A DNA stretch of 64,000 nt from Pisaster brevispinus (GCA_023634235.1 JAMKCF010000064.1:62001-126000); one strand, 5' to 3'; numbered from the stretch's first letter, positions 45,000 through 58,734 are shown. Program-made: numbers and translations. Notes: generated by a model not told the origin, from the letters alone.

Positions 45000-47200
45000 T
45001 GGGGTGCTAAACTCTTTCAACTCATGTAGAGGGATGGCCTGGTGTGCAAAAGTAGAGCACCATACTATAAACTAGGGCTGCACATAGGATGATGTGGTGG
45101 GTCCCTCAGTACTGACGGAAACTGTGGTGTTAGACACGGGGGTCCCAGTCTTGTTAGATAGGTCCATGGTAATTTTAATTGAAGTTAGAATTCATGTACT
45201 GTAACTATACATCCTCAGCCATGCACCGATAGTCTTCAATCAAAGGCAATACCAAGCATGTTAGGGTTGAATATCAATCAAGGCATTGACCAAAGTTTTA
45301 GGGTTTGAAACGGAGACAGATTGTCTTCAGACCGGTGTGTTTCCATAGAAATAAGAAGCACTGTGATATTTACTCTGTGCCTGCAATGGATATCTTAAAT
45401 TGATTCAGTTCCAAACACTGATCTTTACTTTGAATGGGAAAGTTTTCTTTAAGAAGAAACATGACAGTTGCTGTCAAATTCCCTGAACTCGGTCATTGCA
45501 GTGACCTCTCGTCAAACCAAGATGGCCACAGGTCATTTGATTAAGATAGCGATTGTTGCAGAATTTGGACATGCAGCAAGGTCAATATATTCAGGACAAT
45601 CTTTTGCTGATGATACATGATGTGATAATCTCTGAAATAACCCTAATGGGTACAGTGAAGTTATCCTCAGGCTGGCAAAGCCCAACTTGATGCACTCCAA
45701 AGTAAAAAGAAATAATGCAGGCACAGTCCACCCAGATTCCCCTTACTGGGTAGAGATACATTACAGTAGCAGATATTAGTCAAACAGATACTACCCTTAA
45801 TGATACCCATACCCTGGGTAGAGAGGGACTTAATCTAGACCAGTAGCTACTGTCAGACCTATCAAGAGATCTATGACACAAACTTCACCAAATGAAGGAA
45901 GCAATGCATCTTGAGGCTTTATGTCCAAAGCATTAAGTGTCAACATCTTAACATCCAGTTAACCTGTACATGAATGTACATGTGACGACAACTTGATGTT
46001 GTTAAAGTGCAACAGGAAATCCTCATATAGAGGTTTCTTTGAATGGTCAATGCCTTGATTGATAATTTTGCTAGTTCTAGGCAACCTTAAACTATTATCT
46101 CAGGCTTGGGGTATTAAGTTGATTCATGTGTATCACCGCTTTCAAGTCAGAACCAAAACTACAACCAGTGGTTAGCTTTGAATTGCTGCTGTCAATCAAC
46201 CAGTGAAGGTTTGGAAGAAACCAATAACCTTAATACACACTTTTATTTAGCAATTCACATAATGGGTTGGAAATTTATAACCCTTGGTCTGAAGCTACAA
46301 AAGTATACACTCGTTATGTGACTGACTAAAGCAATTAATGCAGTCATCCAGTCATTTTAGAAACGGTGTATATTACCAACCTTGTTGGTAATATTTAACT
46401 TTCTCACATAACCCCAAGCCTGGTTTGTCCTTAAACTGATAGTAGGGTTGCACCTTGTACAATTATAGTCCTGAAAGTTCTTCACATTTGAATGAGAATT
46501 AGCCGGCCTTTCCATGTGTACACAATGAGATAGGATAATGCAGTAATCTGTTAAGCTAAACCTTTGAGTATGAAGGGAAATAAGTGGAGTCTCAGAAATC
46601 CACTTACCCCCATCATAATGTGATGCTCAAGGTGACTTCACTCCTGGCTCTAGAGCTGGTGAACAGTTCTCCCAACTGTCTCAGTAGCAATTGCATGTAA
46701 GTTGCTGCCTTCCAGTGGGCACTTACAATGTACAAGCATTTGGCAAAGTGATTTCCTGAATATCCAAAAACCTTGGATAAGCTGATCACAACCAGTCTAT
46801 GGGAACCAAGTCCTTAGGATATAAATCAACATCGGACAACATTGTGCTCATTAGTTAGATCACAATTGTCAGCAAAGCACAACATATTTGACTTTGTATT
46901 TGTGGCACTTTAGATAATGTGAAGAACTTTCAGGACAATGTTTTACTCAACTTTGCTTGGTATTGCCCAGCCTCGTTCCCAACAACTAGTCCCATATAGA
47001 TAATTGAGGTACATACTGAAAATAAAAGTGGCTACTAAGCCCATTAGGCAGTGTGTTTTTAGTTTGCCCTCTTTAAACCCACCAAAGGCCAAAATTGAGC
47101 AAAATCAGTCGGTGTACACACTACACTAATAAGTAGCTGCCATAGGCAAAGTGATAATATTAGACACAAACTCTGGGTTCACCAATAATAATCCCTATAC
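45000..47200. other. Non-coding stretch rich in unrelated inverted repeats
   Basis: Perfect inverted pairs: 45272-45292 with 46044-46064 (21 bp, TATCAATCAAGGCATTGACC A), and 46469-46487 with 46917-46935 (19 bp, TCCTGAAAGTTCTTCACAT). A local hairpin has 11-bp arms at 46370-46380 and 46384-46394. GGCAATACCAAGCA near 45246 is inverted near 46956. The centres differ, so this is not one palindrome. No coding sequence seen. Confidence 0.6.
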
Positions 47201-47259
47201 TCACTGTTAGTCCCCATTGTTTCCCTTCTTCGTTCACCTACAACTTACCCCCTCCCCCT

Positions 47260-47900
47260 TTGGGCAAACTGATGTACACAGTGACAAAGTTGCCCTCAAT
47301 GTCCCTTGTTGGGCAAACCGATATACATGTACCAACAACATCCACCAATATGGCCCCTACTGGGCAAATTGATTTGTAGACAGTGGTTTACACCCGCCCC
47401 TATTGATCCACACACTATACATCCACCAGACCCAATGGGCAAATGGATGTAAAAGTGACAAAGTTGCCACTACAAAAGTACTTCTAATTTCCCTCCTCCA
47501 CGCACCATCAGCCCCTGTTGGGCAACCAACAACCTACCACTAGACCCTCCCCCCCCCCCCCCTGGCAACCAAAAATCTCCAAATAGCACATGTTGTACAA
47601 CCTAGCCAGCCCCTGTTGTGTAATTAACATCGTACAATATTACTAGCCCCTGTTGGGCAACCTACAAATAGCCCCTGCTGGGCAACCACCAAAGTACAAT
47701 TACTAGCCCCCGTTTGGCAACCTACAACTAGCCCCTGTTGAGCAACCGTCAATCTGCTGGGCAACCAACAGCCTACAATAACTAGTCCCCAGTGGGCAAC
47801 CTACAACTAGCCCCTGTTGGGCAACCAACAGCCTACAATAACTAGTCCCCATTGGGCAACATACAACTAGCCCTTCTTGGGCATCCAACAACCTGTTTGG
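47260..47900. repeat. Minisatellite based on GCCCCTGTTGGGCAACC
   Basis: Diverged TTGGGCAA units from about 47265, becoming regular from about 47640, with an almost exact 60-bp period at 47781 and 47841 (ACTAGTCCCC...GGGCAAC.TACAACTAGCCC). The minus-strand frame through it is repeat-driven. Confidence 0.85.
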
Positions 47901-48134
47901 GTTTTATAGCCAGTCATTAACACTAGCTCCCCAATTTTAGACACTATACCAGTACACGTTACTAGTAAACTCATCTGTTTTTTTCCCTTAAAAACACACC
48001 ATCTTCCCTAACAGTTGGGTAAAGTGATTGATCAGCAAATGCAACCACTACTCCCAATGTCCTACAATATTTAATTAGTTCCATGCCATAGTGAGATACT
48101 GTGGGATGGATTATCAAGGGAACGAGGTAATTAA

Positions 48135-48628
48135 CATTGACCTATCGCCATTCACAACTCAGCCATATCTCTGATGATAAATATAAGTGATAGCAAGTTA
48201 AAACAAGCACTCTCAGGAAGTAGAAGCAAGTTAAGCTTTGGGTGCACAGAATTATGGGCAAATGTACATGAATAAGGAAACACATATTGGATATGTATGA
48301 GTTTCATCATGTATTGTCTACATGTACTGCTAGGAAAGTAATTCAGAAATGGAAATTGCTCAATTGTGTTTTGGCTGAACATACAATGAATAATGAGCAC
48401 ACACCGCATGAACGAGCATCATGTATTGTCTACATGTAGAACAAGTACATCTCACTGTCCATGTGTGCTTAATGAGGTTTATTGTACGTCAAGTATGTAC
48501 ATGAATGAATACATACATCTTGTATGTATGAGATAGGTTATCACTTTCCAGTATTGTAGATCAGGTTGTTCATACAATGTGCTCAGTGCAGTTAGTGGCT
48601 ATCATAATATGAATGGCGATAGGTCAAT
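48135..48628. mobile_element. Possible MITE: 19-bp perfect inverted repeat, 494 bp apart
   Basis: ATTGACCTATCGCCATTCA at 48136-48154 is exactly inverted at 48610-48628. Inside, CATCATGTATTGTCTACATG occurs twice (48306, 48418). No target duplication is clear and no coding frame is present. Confidence 0.4.
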
Positions 48629-48928
48629 AGTGTTTGATTGAAGACTAACAATAAGCTCCATGTATTTTAGGGCTGTATACACCACTGGTTTTTGGTAAAG
48701 TAGTGAAACTAAAATAGGAAACCATATCATCAAATGTTGAAAGATAGTAAGGTGATACATTTATGTCACATAGGAAAAGAAACAATTTATCTGTGAAACA
48801 TCATTGGAAAATTGTACACATTCTTATATAAATTAGAACAGGTGTACATCGTTTGTTGAATCTCAAGGAATGCATTCAAACCTAATAAAAACCAAATCAA
48901 TGTAGACAACCATATCTATTAAGTGTCA

Positions 48929-49072
48929 GTGTAAACTAGTCTACTGGACAAAAACAATGAGCAAATGGGATCTAATTACAATTCAGTTTTTAATAGATTG
49001 GTGTAAACTAGTCTACTGGACACTAACAATGAGCAAATAGGATCAAATTACAAGTTAGTTTTTAACATTGAA
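48929..49072. repeat. 72-bp tandem duplication
   Basis: GTGTAAACTAGTCTACTGGA begins at 48929 and 49001; both are followed by CAATGAGCAAAT.GGATC.AA and TTTTTAA. Confidence 0.85.
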
Positions 49073-49079
49073 CTTGATC

Positions 49080-52000
49080 ACTGGATCCTGTGCTCCGCTT
49101 CAAATTGTGGGTGATACTTTGAGTGGTTAGTCTTACAGACATAAACAAATGTTCAAAGATGATTTGATTCAGTTCAGTAGAAAGATGAAATTACTTCAAG
49201 TTTAATACTCTTAGATAAGCTGGAAAAAATCTGGAGTTGAAAAAGAAACTTTAAGGACATTTTAATAACACTCTTTTGTGAGTGTAAGTTCACAGGTGCT
49301 AATTTAAGCCAAATACTTGGATGTAATTACCCGTAGGATTCCAGCTCTTTCACTACGTATTGTTTTATACCAGTGGTGTATACAGTCTGTCCAACGTCCA
49401 TGCATACAACTAGCTCTAGGACTAAGGCCTTGCTCCTTTTGATTTAGGCCCAGACATTTGTAGTCACAGGTCTGTTTTAGATTGCCTAATAAACCAAGTA
49501 GGTATGTTTACCTTGTGATGAAGATGCAAAGAATGATCCATGAGCTGTACATATCAATCATATGAGTGTAGATACCATGCTGGATGATAGTTAATACCAC
49601 TCATTAGTTCATCAGTGACACTCATTATTGGCTCCTTGATACTAATATGCAGAAGGTCCATCTTGTATGAGGTTTTGTAGTATAGGGATAGATCAGCATA
49701 TCAGTAGCTGCAGCAGGGATTTCATATGACTTGATGTATGTAGCACAGAAATATCAGTTTTTAATTCCAGTCCTGGATAGATGGAAAGAAATGTTTCTAC
49801 ATTTATTGACTTACGGGTTACATCTTGGGGATACAAACTTCTTAGTACAAACAGTGTGAACCATCAGTCTGTGGTTGTCATTTTTTGGTAGACAAAAGAT
49901 ATGTGGAGAGATGAAGGGCCTACATGTATTTTTTATCACAACTTGTGGTAGTAACTAATGATCAGTTTCAGCAACAACTCAGAACTTGTAACATTTGATG
50001 ATGAGTGCGATAGATATTTCAACAGCAACCTATGAAATAAATTGAACAGCTGCAACCACAGACATGAAATTTGTTATGAAAATCAACATCAGTTACTATA
50101 GATACATTATTGCAGCAGGCATAGTTACCCTGTCATCAGACAGTATCGAAACTAACATCAGGCTTGTTAAGCTACACTAAGAGCAGGCCATAGTTGTTGA
50201 GTTTGTACAAGAGGTACAAATGTAATTTAAAAGGAACAGTTGTATGCATGTGATACTCTAGCAGGCCCTGGGAAAGCCTACAATGTTGTTTAGGTTTCAC
50301 TTTATCAAATCTGAAGTGAAGAAACATGAACATCTTAGCCAACTGTACTCTAGTTCAAATCAGTTTGCTCAGCAGAAACAAATATACTGCCAAACAAACG
50401 CTTGTAACAATCTTTGTTAGTTTTAACTAAGTTAGATTTAAGAGGTTTAGGAAAAATGGACTAAAGAAGGCATAGAACTTTGAGCTGTATACTTTTAGAA
50501 AGACCTCTTCACTTCTTAAACTTCAAATAAAACTGAAATACTAAACAGGAATAGTTCCAATAGTCAAAATTAAATTGTTGTCATGAAGGATAAAGTGAAG
50601 TACAATTAACATCTTAGCCATCTGTATTTTAGTTAAAATCTACATTTAGTTCAAACGACCTGGATGTAACCTTGAATGCTTTTTGAATGACCTTCTTCAA
50701 TTCTTTAAAGATGAAACGGCAATCGGGAGCAGTTGATTTTCAAGGTGAAACTCTCTCTTTTAGTGTAGAGGAATAACATCTTTGATTAATCAGAAAGCAC
50801 AGTAGGTTGTGATACAAACTAACTGAAGAAACTCAAGGTAGAGTCCTTTAACAATTCAAGGGCTAATTTACAGTTAGACAGGAGAATGGAGTTAGAAAAG
50901 AGCTAGGTTGTCATTCAGAGCAAATTGACTGGTAGACATGGTAGAGGCAGCAGTAAAAACCATTACTTGATATTTCCCAGGGCCTGCTTATTATAGGTTT
51001 ACATGTGAGCTGTAAAAGGTGCATGGTATTTGTTATACATGAGGATTATAGTAAAGTGTACAGTGCATGAATTTGTAAAAACTTCAATTAATTTTACCAT
51101 GGACAATAAAGAGGCAGGACTGGCAAACCCCGTGTCGATAAAAGGCACCATAGTTTCCCTTGATACTGAGGGGCAGATTGGAAAGGGGCGGATCCAGAAT
51201 CTGAAAATAGAGAAAGTGAAATTGGCCGGAGGTCCTGTCATGAAGGGGGGGGGGGGGTAAGGGAATTAGGGTTGGTCACACGTGGAATGGTGTCTTAAAT
51301 GCACTTCGCATTTAGACCGGTGATATCAAAATGCAAAGATGGACAAATTAAGAGTAGTAGCAATGAACTTCAGGAAATCACAAAACCTCACAGATGTATT
51401 TACCAAATGAGACTGAAATAACTAAATTCTGTAGTCATTGTGATGTTTCAGCAACGTTTAGATGCACAATTTAGCAGGACACCTGTTTTGTAGCATGTGT
51501 CTCAAATGTCACAGATTGTTTAGTTCTGCTGGTCGTCATAACGCTGTAAACAGCATCTCCAAATTCTACACAAGACCAATGAAATAATTGGTTACACTGT
51601 AGTCCAATCAATCAGGATAGCATTGTGCATGTTGCGGAAAATAATGTTCAAAGAGCTCCAGGTTGGGGCCCCTCTGAACAATCTTAAAAGCTTGTAAGGG
51701 ATCAACTGTAAGATTGTGTGATCTGTATAATATGCCCCCCCCCCCCAAAAAAAAAAAAAAAAAAAAGGGAGAGAAATGTACCAGAGTACAGAAGGCAATT
51801 GTACTTTGGGAAAAGGAGAATTGGACATGACAGGGCTTTCCTGCAAAATGTAGGGAGAAAAAAAAAGGAGATCAAATTCAAAAAGAAGGATCTCCCATGG
51901 ATCCGCCAGTAAATTGCCACCACATCGTCAAGAAATGAGCCACAAACTGAGTATGGTGCTAACAGACACCCCAGGACCATAATACAGAGGAAATATGCTA

Positions 52001-53600
52001 CTCAAAACAGTGTAAGGAAACCAAAGAAAAAACTAAAAACAAATTAAACACATCTTTAAGGAATGAGTCATTACATCAGATGATCAAGAATGAAAAGGAT
52101 AAGACCAAATTTAGTCTACACTTAGATCAAGCACAAATGCAATAAAAAAGTATTTGAAGAGTACAAGGCTTCAAATTATTGCCTGAAAAAGTGAACGAGA
52201 AGGAAACTCTTCACTAGAAAAATTCTATGCAGTTGGAATTTACCTAAATTAAGTTATAACTCATTTCCGAACCTAAGCAAATGGACTCTTGTTAGTCAGT
52301 TTGAAGTGTAGTAGAATTAGTGAAGTTATTGAAGGTTACACTTACCTAATATGATCATTTGGGAAACATGTCAGTGTATGGACTTGACTTATTTAGTGAA
52401 GTACTTTGGACTCATAAACACATGAGAACCTTGCATTGTTTTGAGTAGCAGGAGAGTTTGGCACCCTAGAAACTGGGAGAAAGAAAGTTTAAGGGAAGTT
52501 ACAAGTTAAAAATTAATGCCACAATTCTAAATGGTGAAAAAATAGAAAAATAACTTGCTTGAAATCAGTGAAATAGAATAAAATAGGCACAAATAGTTAC
52601 ATCAAACAAATCAAGTCAAATCATACGGACTTCGGAACCTTGTATTTGTTACGAAATGCCTCAAAGTTAGGATGCAGGAATTGCTTTGGTTCAAATACTT
52701 TATTCAACAAAACTTCTAGTAGAAATGGCAACCAATTCAATTAGAAATTCTGCTTCGAAATATTTGAAAAGTGTTAAAAACTACTAGTCACTCAGCTAGA
52801 GTTCTTAAAAGCGATACAAAAATATTACCAATCTACTTTTCTTTGAAATAAATAGTTGAGTTAAAAGTGTGCTAGATTTCGACATCCTTGAAGATATGTG
52901 GTCAGATCCATTACACCTCGATATCCGACCTTAATATCTGACTTCTCTACTCATTCAAATGAATGGGAGACCATTGCGCTCAAATATCCTCTTCCAGTTT
53001 CTATAAGAAACATAAAAAAGCTCATTCAGTAAACGCTTCATGTGCAATAGTACTTTAAACTAAGTCACATCATCTGTTGTCATTTACACACACTAAAATC
53101 AATTCACTGTTTGCGCTGATGAACTTGGACAAGGCTAAATGCATTAGTAACTTAACAATTTACTTAATTATTATTTCCTCAAGTAGGAGATCATTTAAAC
53201 ACCATTGACCAACAATAATTTGTACAACAGCCTAGACTTCTTGCCTTAAAAAAATGTATGTCGAAATTTCAATAAAACAAGCTAAGAAAAACACTAAAAT
53301 TGCAGAGATTTATTAGGTTCTTCTTTGTGACGTCAGCAAACATGATCAGTGCGGTAGAAACGAAAAGTGACCTTAAATCTAAATATGGCAAACTATTAAA
53401 GAAAATTGGCAAAAATCTGTACATTTGTTTGATATTTCATTTGATAGGATCAAAAACCAGGATGCAATTATGCAAATTTAATTTGCCTAAAATAAAGTTC
53501 AGAGTAGACTTTGAAGGTGCCATTTCCATAGGCAATATCCTGAGTGGTAGATAGATACATCTAACTCCGTGTCTAAGTCAACTGATTATTAGAGTTCATT
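49080..53600. other. Non-coding AT-rich stretch
   Basis: Includes a weak duplication (AACATCTTAGCCA.CTGTA at about 50330 and 50610), poly-G at about 51244-51257 and poly-C/poly-A at about 51735-51765. No exon is supportable. Confidence 0.35.
51187..51907. mobile_element. Weak candidate hAT-like element
   Basis: GGCGGATCCA at 51187-51196 is inverted at 51898-51907. GGGGCGGATCCAGA followed shortly by a poly-G run is typical of some hAT termini. Only 10 bp match and no target duplication is visible, so this could be two separate remnants. Confidence 0.25.
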
Positions 53601-53800
53601 TGATCCTTCCCTTGTTATGTCAACAGAGGGCTCTTTGGCCACACAGACTTAGAAATATTGGGGACAATTGAACACACTGCAGTAAGTCTCTCACTGAATG
53701 GTGTTGATAGAGGGCGCTCATCGACAGGTCTGTTGACACCTGTGGGCGGGGAACACTTGTGCGAGCACCAGGGGGGGCTTGCATTCGCCGGGGTGCTTCT
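53600..53800 (-). repeat. Second copy of the dispersed GC-rich repeat
   Basis: On the minus strand it reads CTGGTGCTCGCACAAGTGTT, CCCCGCCCACAGGTGTC, then a diverged tail, corresponding to 43100-43255 on the + strand. GATAGAGGGCGCT lies inside it. Confidence 0.6.
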
Positions 53801-54104
53801 CTTTTTTTTTCTTCTTTTTTTCAAGTTCAAGGTCAAATTTAAATATGAATAGATGTGAATAGTATGAATAAATAACAACAGATATGAACACTTGTGTATA
53901 CTTAGTCTTTATTTCAGACTCTGCTGCCCTCTATCTATGTACTTACCTTCCCCATATCCCCATAATGCATCTGCTTTCTATTTCAATACAAGTTGCAGCA
54001 CTATTTTATATGTGGATTTAAAGCGAAGGTACAATTTTTTTTCAGAGAGCTTTAATTGGTTGGTATTTTATAAGTTAAAAAAAACGTAAGTTTGTTTGTA
54101 CTAA

Positions 54105-54560
54105 TAGATTAACTAGTTTGACTCGGTAGAAATATCTGGAGGAAAACAACAAGTTTTTTGTGTACAAATAGATATAAAAAGATGTGAGTTTTTCGCACGT
54201 TAAAATGCTCACAGTTTGAATTGGTAGAAATTTCTGGGGAAAAATCAACAAGTTTTTGTTTTATACAAGCGCAAGTTTTTCTTGCGTTAAAATGCTCAAA
54301 CAGTTTTACTTTTGGAAGAAATATCTGGGGAAAACAACAAGTTTTTTGTGTACAAATAGATATAAAAGATGCGAGTTTTTCGCATGTTAAAATGCTCACA
54401 GTTTGAATTGGTAGAAATTTCTGGGGAAAAATCAACAAGTTTTTGTTTGTGTAAATAGATAGGAGCGCAAGTTTTTCTATGCTCAAACAGTTTGATAGAC
54501 CATTTTTTTTTGTAGAAGTTTTCGGGGGAAACTGTTGTACACATGTTGCTTTTTTAAGCA
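54105..54560. repeat. ~94-bp tandem repeat organised as ~187-bp dimers
   Basis: GGTAGAAATTTCTGGGGAAA, AACAACAAGTTTTT, and GAGTTTTTCGCA.GTTAAAAT with GCTCA recur about five times; the long match between 54189 and 54376 defines the dimer. Frames on both strands (54109-54612 minus) are repeat-driven. Confidence 0.85.
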
Positions 54561-54939
54561 TGTTTTTGTATTTGTTAAACAGATTAAGACTCCTTGAAAT
54601 CGGAAGTTTCAAACCGGTGTAACTTTTGGCAGAATTTTGTCAAAGAAAAAAAAAGGCCTAAAAGTGCAAAAAGATAATGTCCAGTTGAAATTTGTTCCTA
54701 GCAAAAAAATGTTTTCCATCAAAATTTAAACGATTGAACCGTGTGACCTTTTTGGTCCTAGTTTGATTAATTGTTTCTAACATTGTACCTTCCCTTGAAC
54801 TCACCGTCCACATTACCAGAAGTGTTTTAGACCTTTATCACGCCATCTTTTAAATCCATCTGGGCAAAGCAACTTATTTTAACATTTACAATTGTCAATA
54901 AATGATAATGACATTCTAAACTTTAGCTGTCTATTGATC

Positions 54940-55445
54940 AGGTGATCTGATTTGGAATTATTTCAGCATCTGTGTACAAACAGATTACACGCCAATGTAT
55001 TGCCAACTAATATAACACATTGTCTTATTGATGTTGCTTTGCCCTTAAAAAACTGTCTGTTTACTGGTGATCTATTGTTGAACTTTTTGTTCATTGCTGA
55101 GGTGATCTGATTTGGCATTGTTTGAGCATGTGTATAGACACATATATTGAGCTGTATTTCAAACAATATATTGGCCTCAGATAGAGTGACTGTTTTCAAA
55201 GCAAGAACAGTTTGTTAATGCCTATGGCAATACTACACAGTCAACATACGACATTTGGAAGTGCTTAATATTTAATGTTCGGGTGATCTGATTTGGCATT
55301 GTTTCAGCATTTCTGTACACTCTTATTGAACTGTACAATTATTGCCATGTATTTGAAACAACAGATTAGCCTGAGATAGAGTGTGTTTTTACAGCAACAG
55401 CAGTATGTTAATGCCTTGGCATTACTGTTGAGTCAACACGTGTCA
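54940..55445. repeat. ~160-180 bp tandem repeat, three copies
   Basis: GGTGATCTGATTTGG.ATT.T followed by T.AGCAT.TGT occurs at about 54941, 55101 and 55282. The second and third copies also share the downstream GTTAATGCC.TGGCA.TACT block. Confidence 0.8.
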
Positions 55446-55449
55446 TTAA

Positions 55450-58400
55450 TAACGACTTACAATTTTGATTGGTTGCATGTAACAGAAATAGCAGTAATTC
55501 AAGTCATCAAATGTTCATCGTTCTTCCAAGATAGATCAAAACTACCCAGCTAGATTGGTTCCAGCTTAACCTTGTTCGATATTTGACTTGGAAAAATTAA
55601 AATAAAAAGATGAATTTTGCGTGATAAAGGTCTGTGCTGCAACAAGATGGAAATAGAAAGCAGATGCTTCCCAACACATAACAGACAACCAAATAAAACA
55701 CAACAGACTCGTTTTTATTATGTTACAAACACTATGTACACTGGCACATCATATTAAACATTGGTACACACACTGTTTCTTCAAGCTTTCCGTTCATGAC
55801 AAGGTAAAATAACCATCCAAATGATCAATTCTTGACACTAGACTGATCTCAAAGTCTGTTTTGAGAACGGATTTTCTCATGCATTGTTTTGCAAACATTA
55901 TTCATTGTTAACAATATTTCTCTCACAATCGTTTTCTTCAAATAATCATCTTTGGACAGTGTGTGTACCTTGAATTCATATAAACTCACATCTTTAGGGA
56001 AACACAATTGGCAGTCTATTGAGCTAAATGGTTTTCAAAGCGACAGCACATAATGATTATTGTGTAGGTATTGAAGCATTGGAGGTTGACAGTGAAGTTG
56101 ACTGCAATTTGAGTTTCTTTCTTAATACTGTAACCTCTTTACATTCCAACCAGATGCATCTTTTGATGAGTGCTTTCGATCGTTAGGATGCAGTAATCAA
56201 TGAGAGGGATGATACAGTACAGTTTATGTTGAAGCTACGCACATGTCAACACACGGCAATGCTCTTGGTGTTGAGGCTAGATTCAGGTTCAGTGTTTTCT
56301 CTCCCATACTACATCATGATCTTTGGTCATGTACTTTGCACAGCTATTTTACTCAGCATTGTTCATTGGCAATGCATAACTTTAGTGTTTGAGACTCATG
56401 CAAAGTTCTTTTGCTTAGGAGTTGTTCGAAACTGTTGTGTTCTGCTTGGTAATCATGTTCATCCATGGTGTCTACCAGATAAGATGTTACTGTACCAGAC
56501 TACATCTACACAGCTTATCAGTCACGTTGTAGTACAACAAAATTTAAAATAAAATAATATGATGTGCCAGTGTACATTTCGATATTGAACATTAACACTT
56601 CTTATTTAAAATTCAATCAAATTCTACAATCGACTATAAAAACTTAAATTAGTCTAACATGACAATTCAAAATCAATCTCACAACTTCCTTTATACAACT
56701 TTTGTGCAAAGCCAAAGTGCAGCATCGTTACATTGGAATAAAGGGGCATAAGTAATTAACTTTGCCAGTATTAGTTATTTCAACTTAGGGCATTAGACAC
56801 ATATTCTTGTAGTGTCGAAAAGCTGTTCTTGAATGGTATCAAAACTTAGAGCAGAAAGCACTGCTATGGCAAGAGAACAAGATAGTTTTATTCCTTTGGT
56901 TGGATTGGTTCACCAACATGATGAATGTCAGTTGTTGATCATTCTTTATGGTTGCTTTGCATCAGTCACAGGATTATTTCTACAATTTGATGTTGAAACA
57001 TGAACATCTTCACACTTCTGTTTGTATCTGTCAAGTAAGTCCACAGTGATTCAATAAAAAAAACGTTCTGGAAAGCGGACATACTGGTTTTACTAAGGGA
57101 CTTTGAATAACATGTGTAAGAACCAACTGATGCTGCACTTTGGCTTTACAACCAGGCACATGGAGAAGAACTTGTTAAACCATTCATCACCAAGTTTCTC
57201 AAATTAGTTTCTTGTTCAAATTTGAGAATTAAAAAAAGGGGCAATTGGTAAGAATTATTTTGCCTTTGCAATATCACAGAGGAAAACTTTTCTGCATATG
57301 ACTTCTGTTTGGCCTGAACAAGAACAGAAATTACAACAGATTTGTAGCATTAGTCATCGGAGACTATTGTAGTTTGTTTGACAGTGGATGAAACCCAACT
57401 CGGTCATAGTGAACTTCTTTGAAAGATCAATTGCTGTAAAACGTCTTTGTTTTTCAGACAGTGAATATGCATACATGTAAAAGTTTAATAAAATGTGTCT
57501 GGGTTTAGGCATAACAAGAGCCTATAACCAAAGAGCTTTTCTACCATGTGCCTGGCATTAAGAATTTGATATTTAATTGTTCTCATCTTTTGAGGATGAA
57601 TCAAAACCAAGTAACAGCAAATCCGTGTCAATGAGAGTATAATAATGACAGTAAATTTGGCTTCTTCAGCACAGTGATTTTCAATATGTTAATTATTCCA
57701 TTTTCATCAATTGAAAAACTTAGCCCTGTTTGAAGGCTGAATGTCTTTGGATTCAAATATTTCCCTTTTTTGGAAAATCCTGGAGTATCCCCCATTGCCA
57801 TGGATTTGCTCTTTTCAACTACTGTTCTGTACCGCTTAGTTCTCAATGCCTTGTTGTTTAGTGTAGACTAGAGGAAGCTGTTTCCCAGAACTCACTGAAG
57901 ATCCAAACAAGTGCAGTGAGACATCAAGAATTGTTCCATCCATCTCCATCTCCTCTACACCACAGGCTCACTGCAAACAAAATGAAGTAAATGAATTAGA
58001 CTTTCATGTTGATCCAAGTTTTGAAAGGCAGGGTACAGGATGAAGACGCGACAGTTCTCTTTATTATTGTCAGTTTGCTTTTTTGTAATAATGAACCTTT
58101 TAAAAAGTTAATATCCACTTAACTTGAGAGCAGCGTATACAATTCTTATGCAATACTTATAACCAGTCATTACTGTTACATAGATCACTAGCAGTAAATG
58201 CTGTTCTTGTTAAAGGAAATGGTCTGTTGTGACACAAATGTTTTAGTATTTCATTTACATCAAAACGTGACGCCATAGATAATACATTTATCATTGAATT
58301 TGAGATGTTCTTCCAGCAATCAGATGATGTTGATAGAATAAAATGATTTAAATCTGATTGACTGTCAAATTTCCTGTACCCTGCCTTGGCCGATTCGAAT

Positions 58401-58730
58401 CAATAACGTTAATCAATAACATATCAGCTAATTTTCTAAGCCTATATTCTAACATCATAAAAAGCATACATTGTCCAGATTATTCTAATCCTTGACCAAG
58501 TTGAGGCAGTTCATTATGGTTTGGATCTTCTAGAAAACTCCATCTGAAGGAGTTGAGTAATTGGGCTGGAATCAAGGAGGGATGGATTTAAACATTAGGT
58601 TTGCTCATCTTAAGTTGATTTCTAATGAGTTTTCAAAATATCAATTCTTCTTTTATATCAAGAAGAACAAATAAGTGCATATCTTCTTCTGCATGTCTTC
58701 TATATTCTAAAATTACCCCAAATGGCATCC
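55450..58730. other. Non-coding AT-rich stretch
   Basis: A perfect 22-bp inverted repeat pair lies at 55735-55756 and 56555-56576 (TGTACACTGGCACATCATAT TA). The frame at 56226-56552 between them has no domain. A minus-strand acceptor-like site near 57972 leads into sequence with an immediate stop, so no exon is called. Confidence 0.4.
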
Positions 58731-58734
58731 ACAC

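Noticed and set aside
51999..52600. A/G-rich region as possible coding sequence
   Set aside because: No open frame of note and no splice sites; composition only.
57628..57972. Minus-strand frames after an acceptor-like TTTTGTTTGCAG
   Set aside because: The in-phase codon after the site is TGA, the longer frames need other unsupported joins, and no family is recognised.
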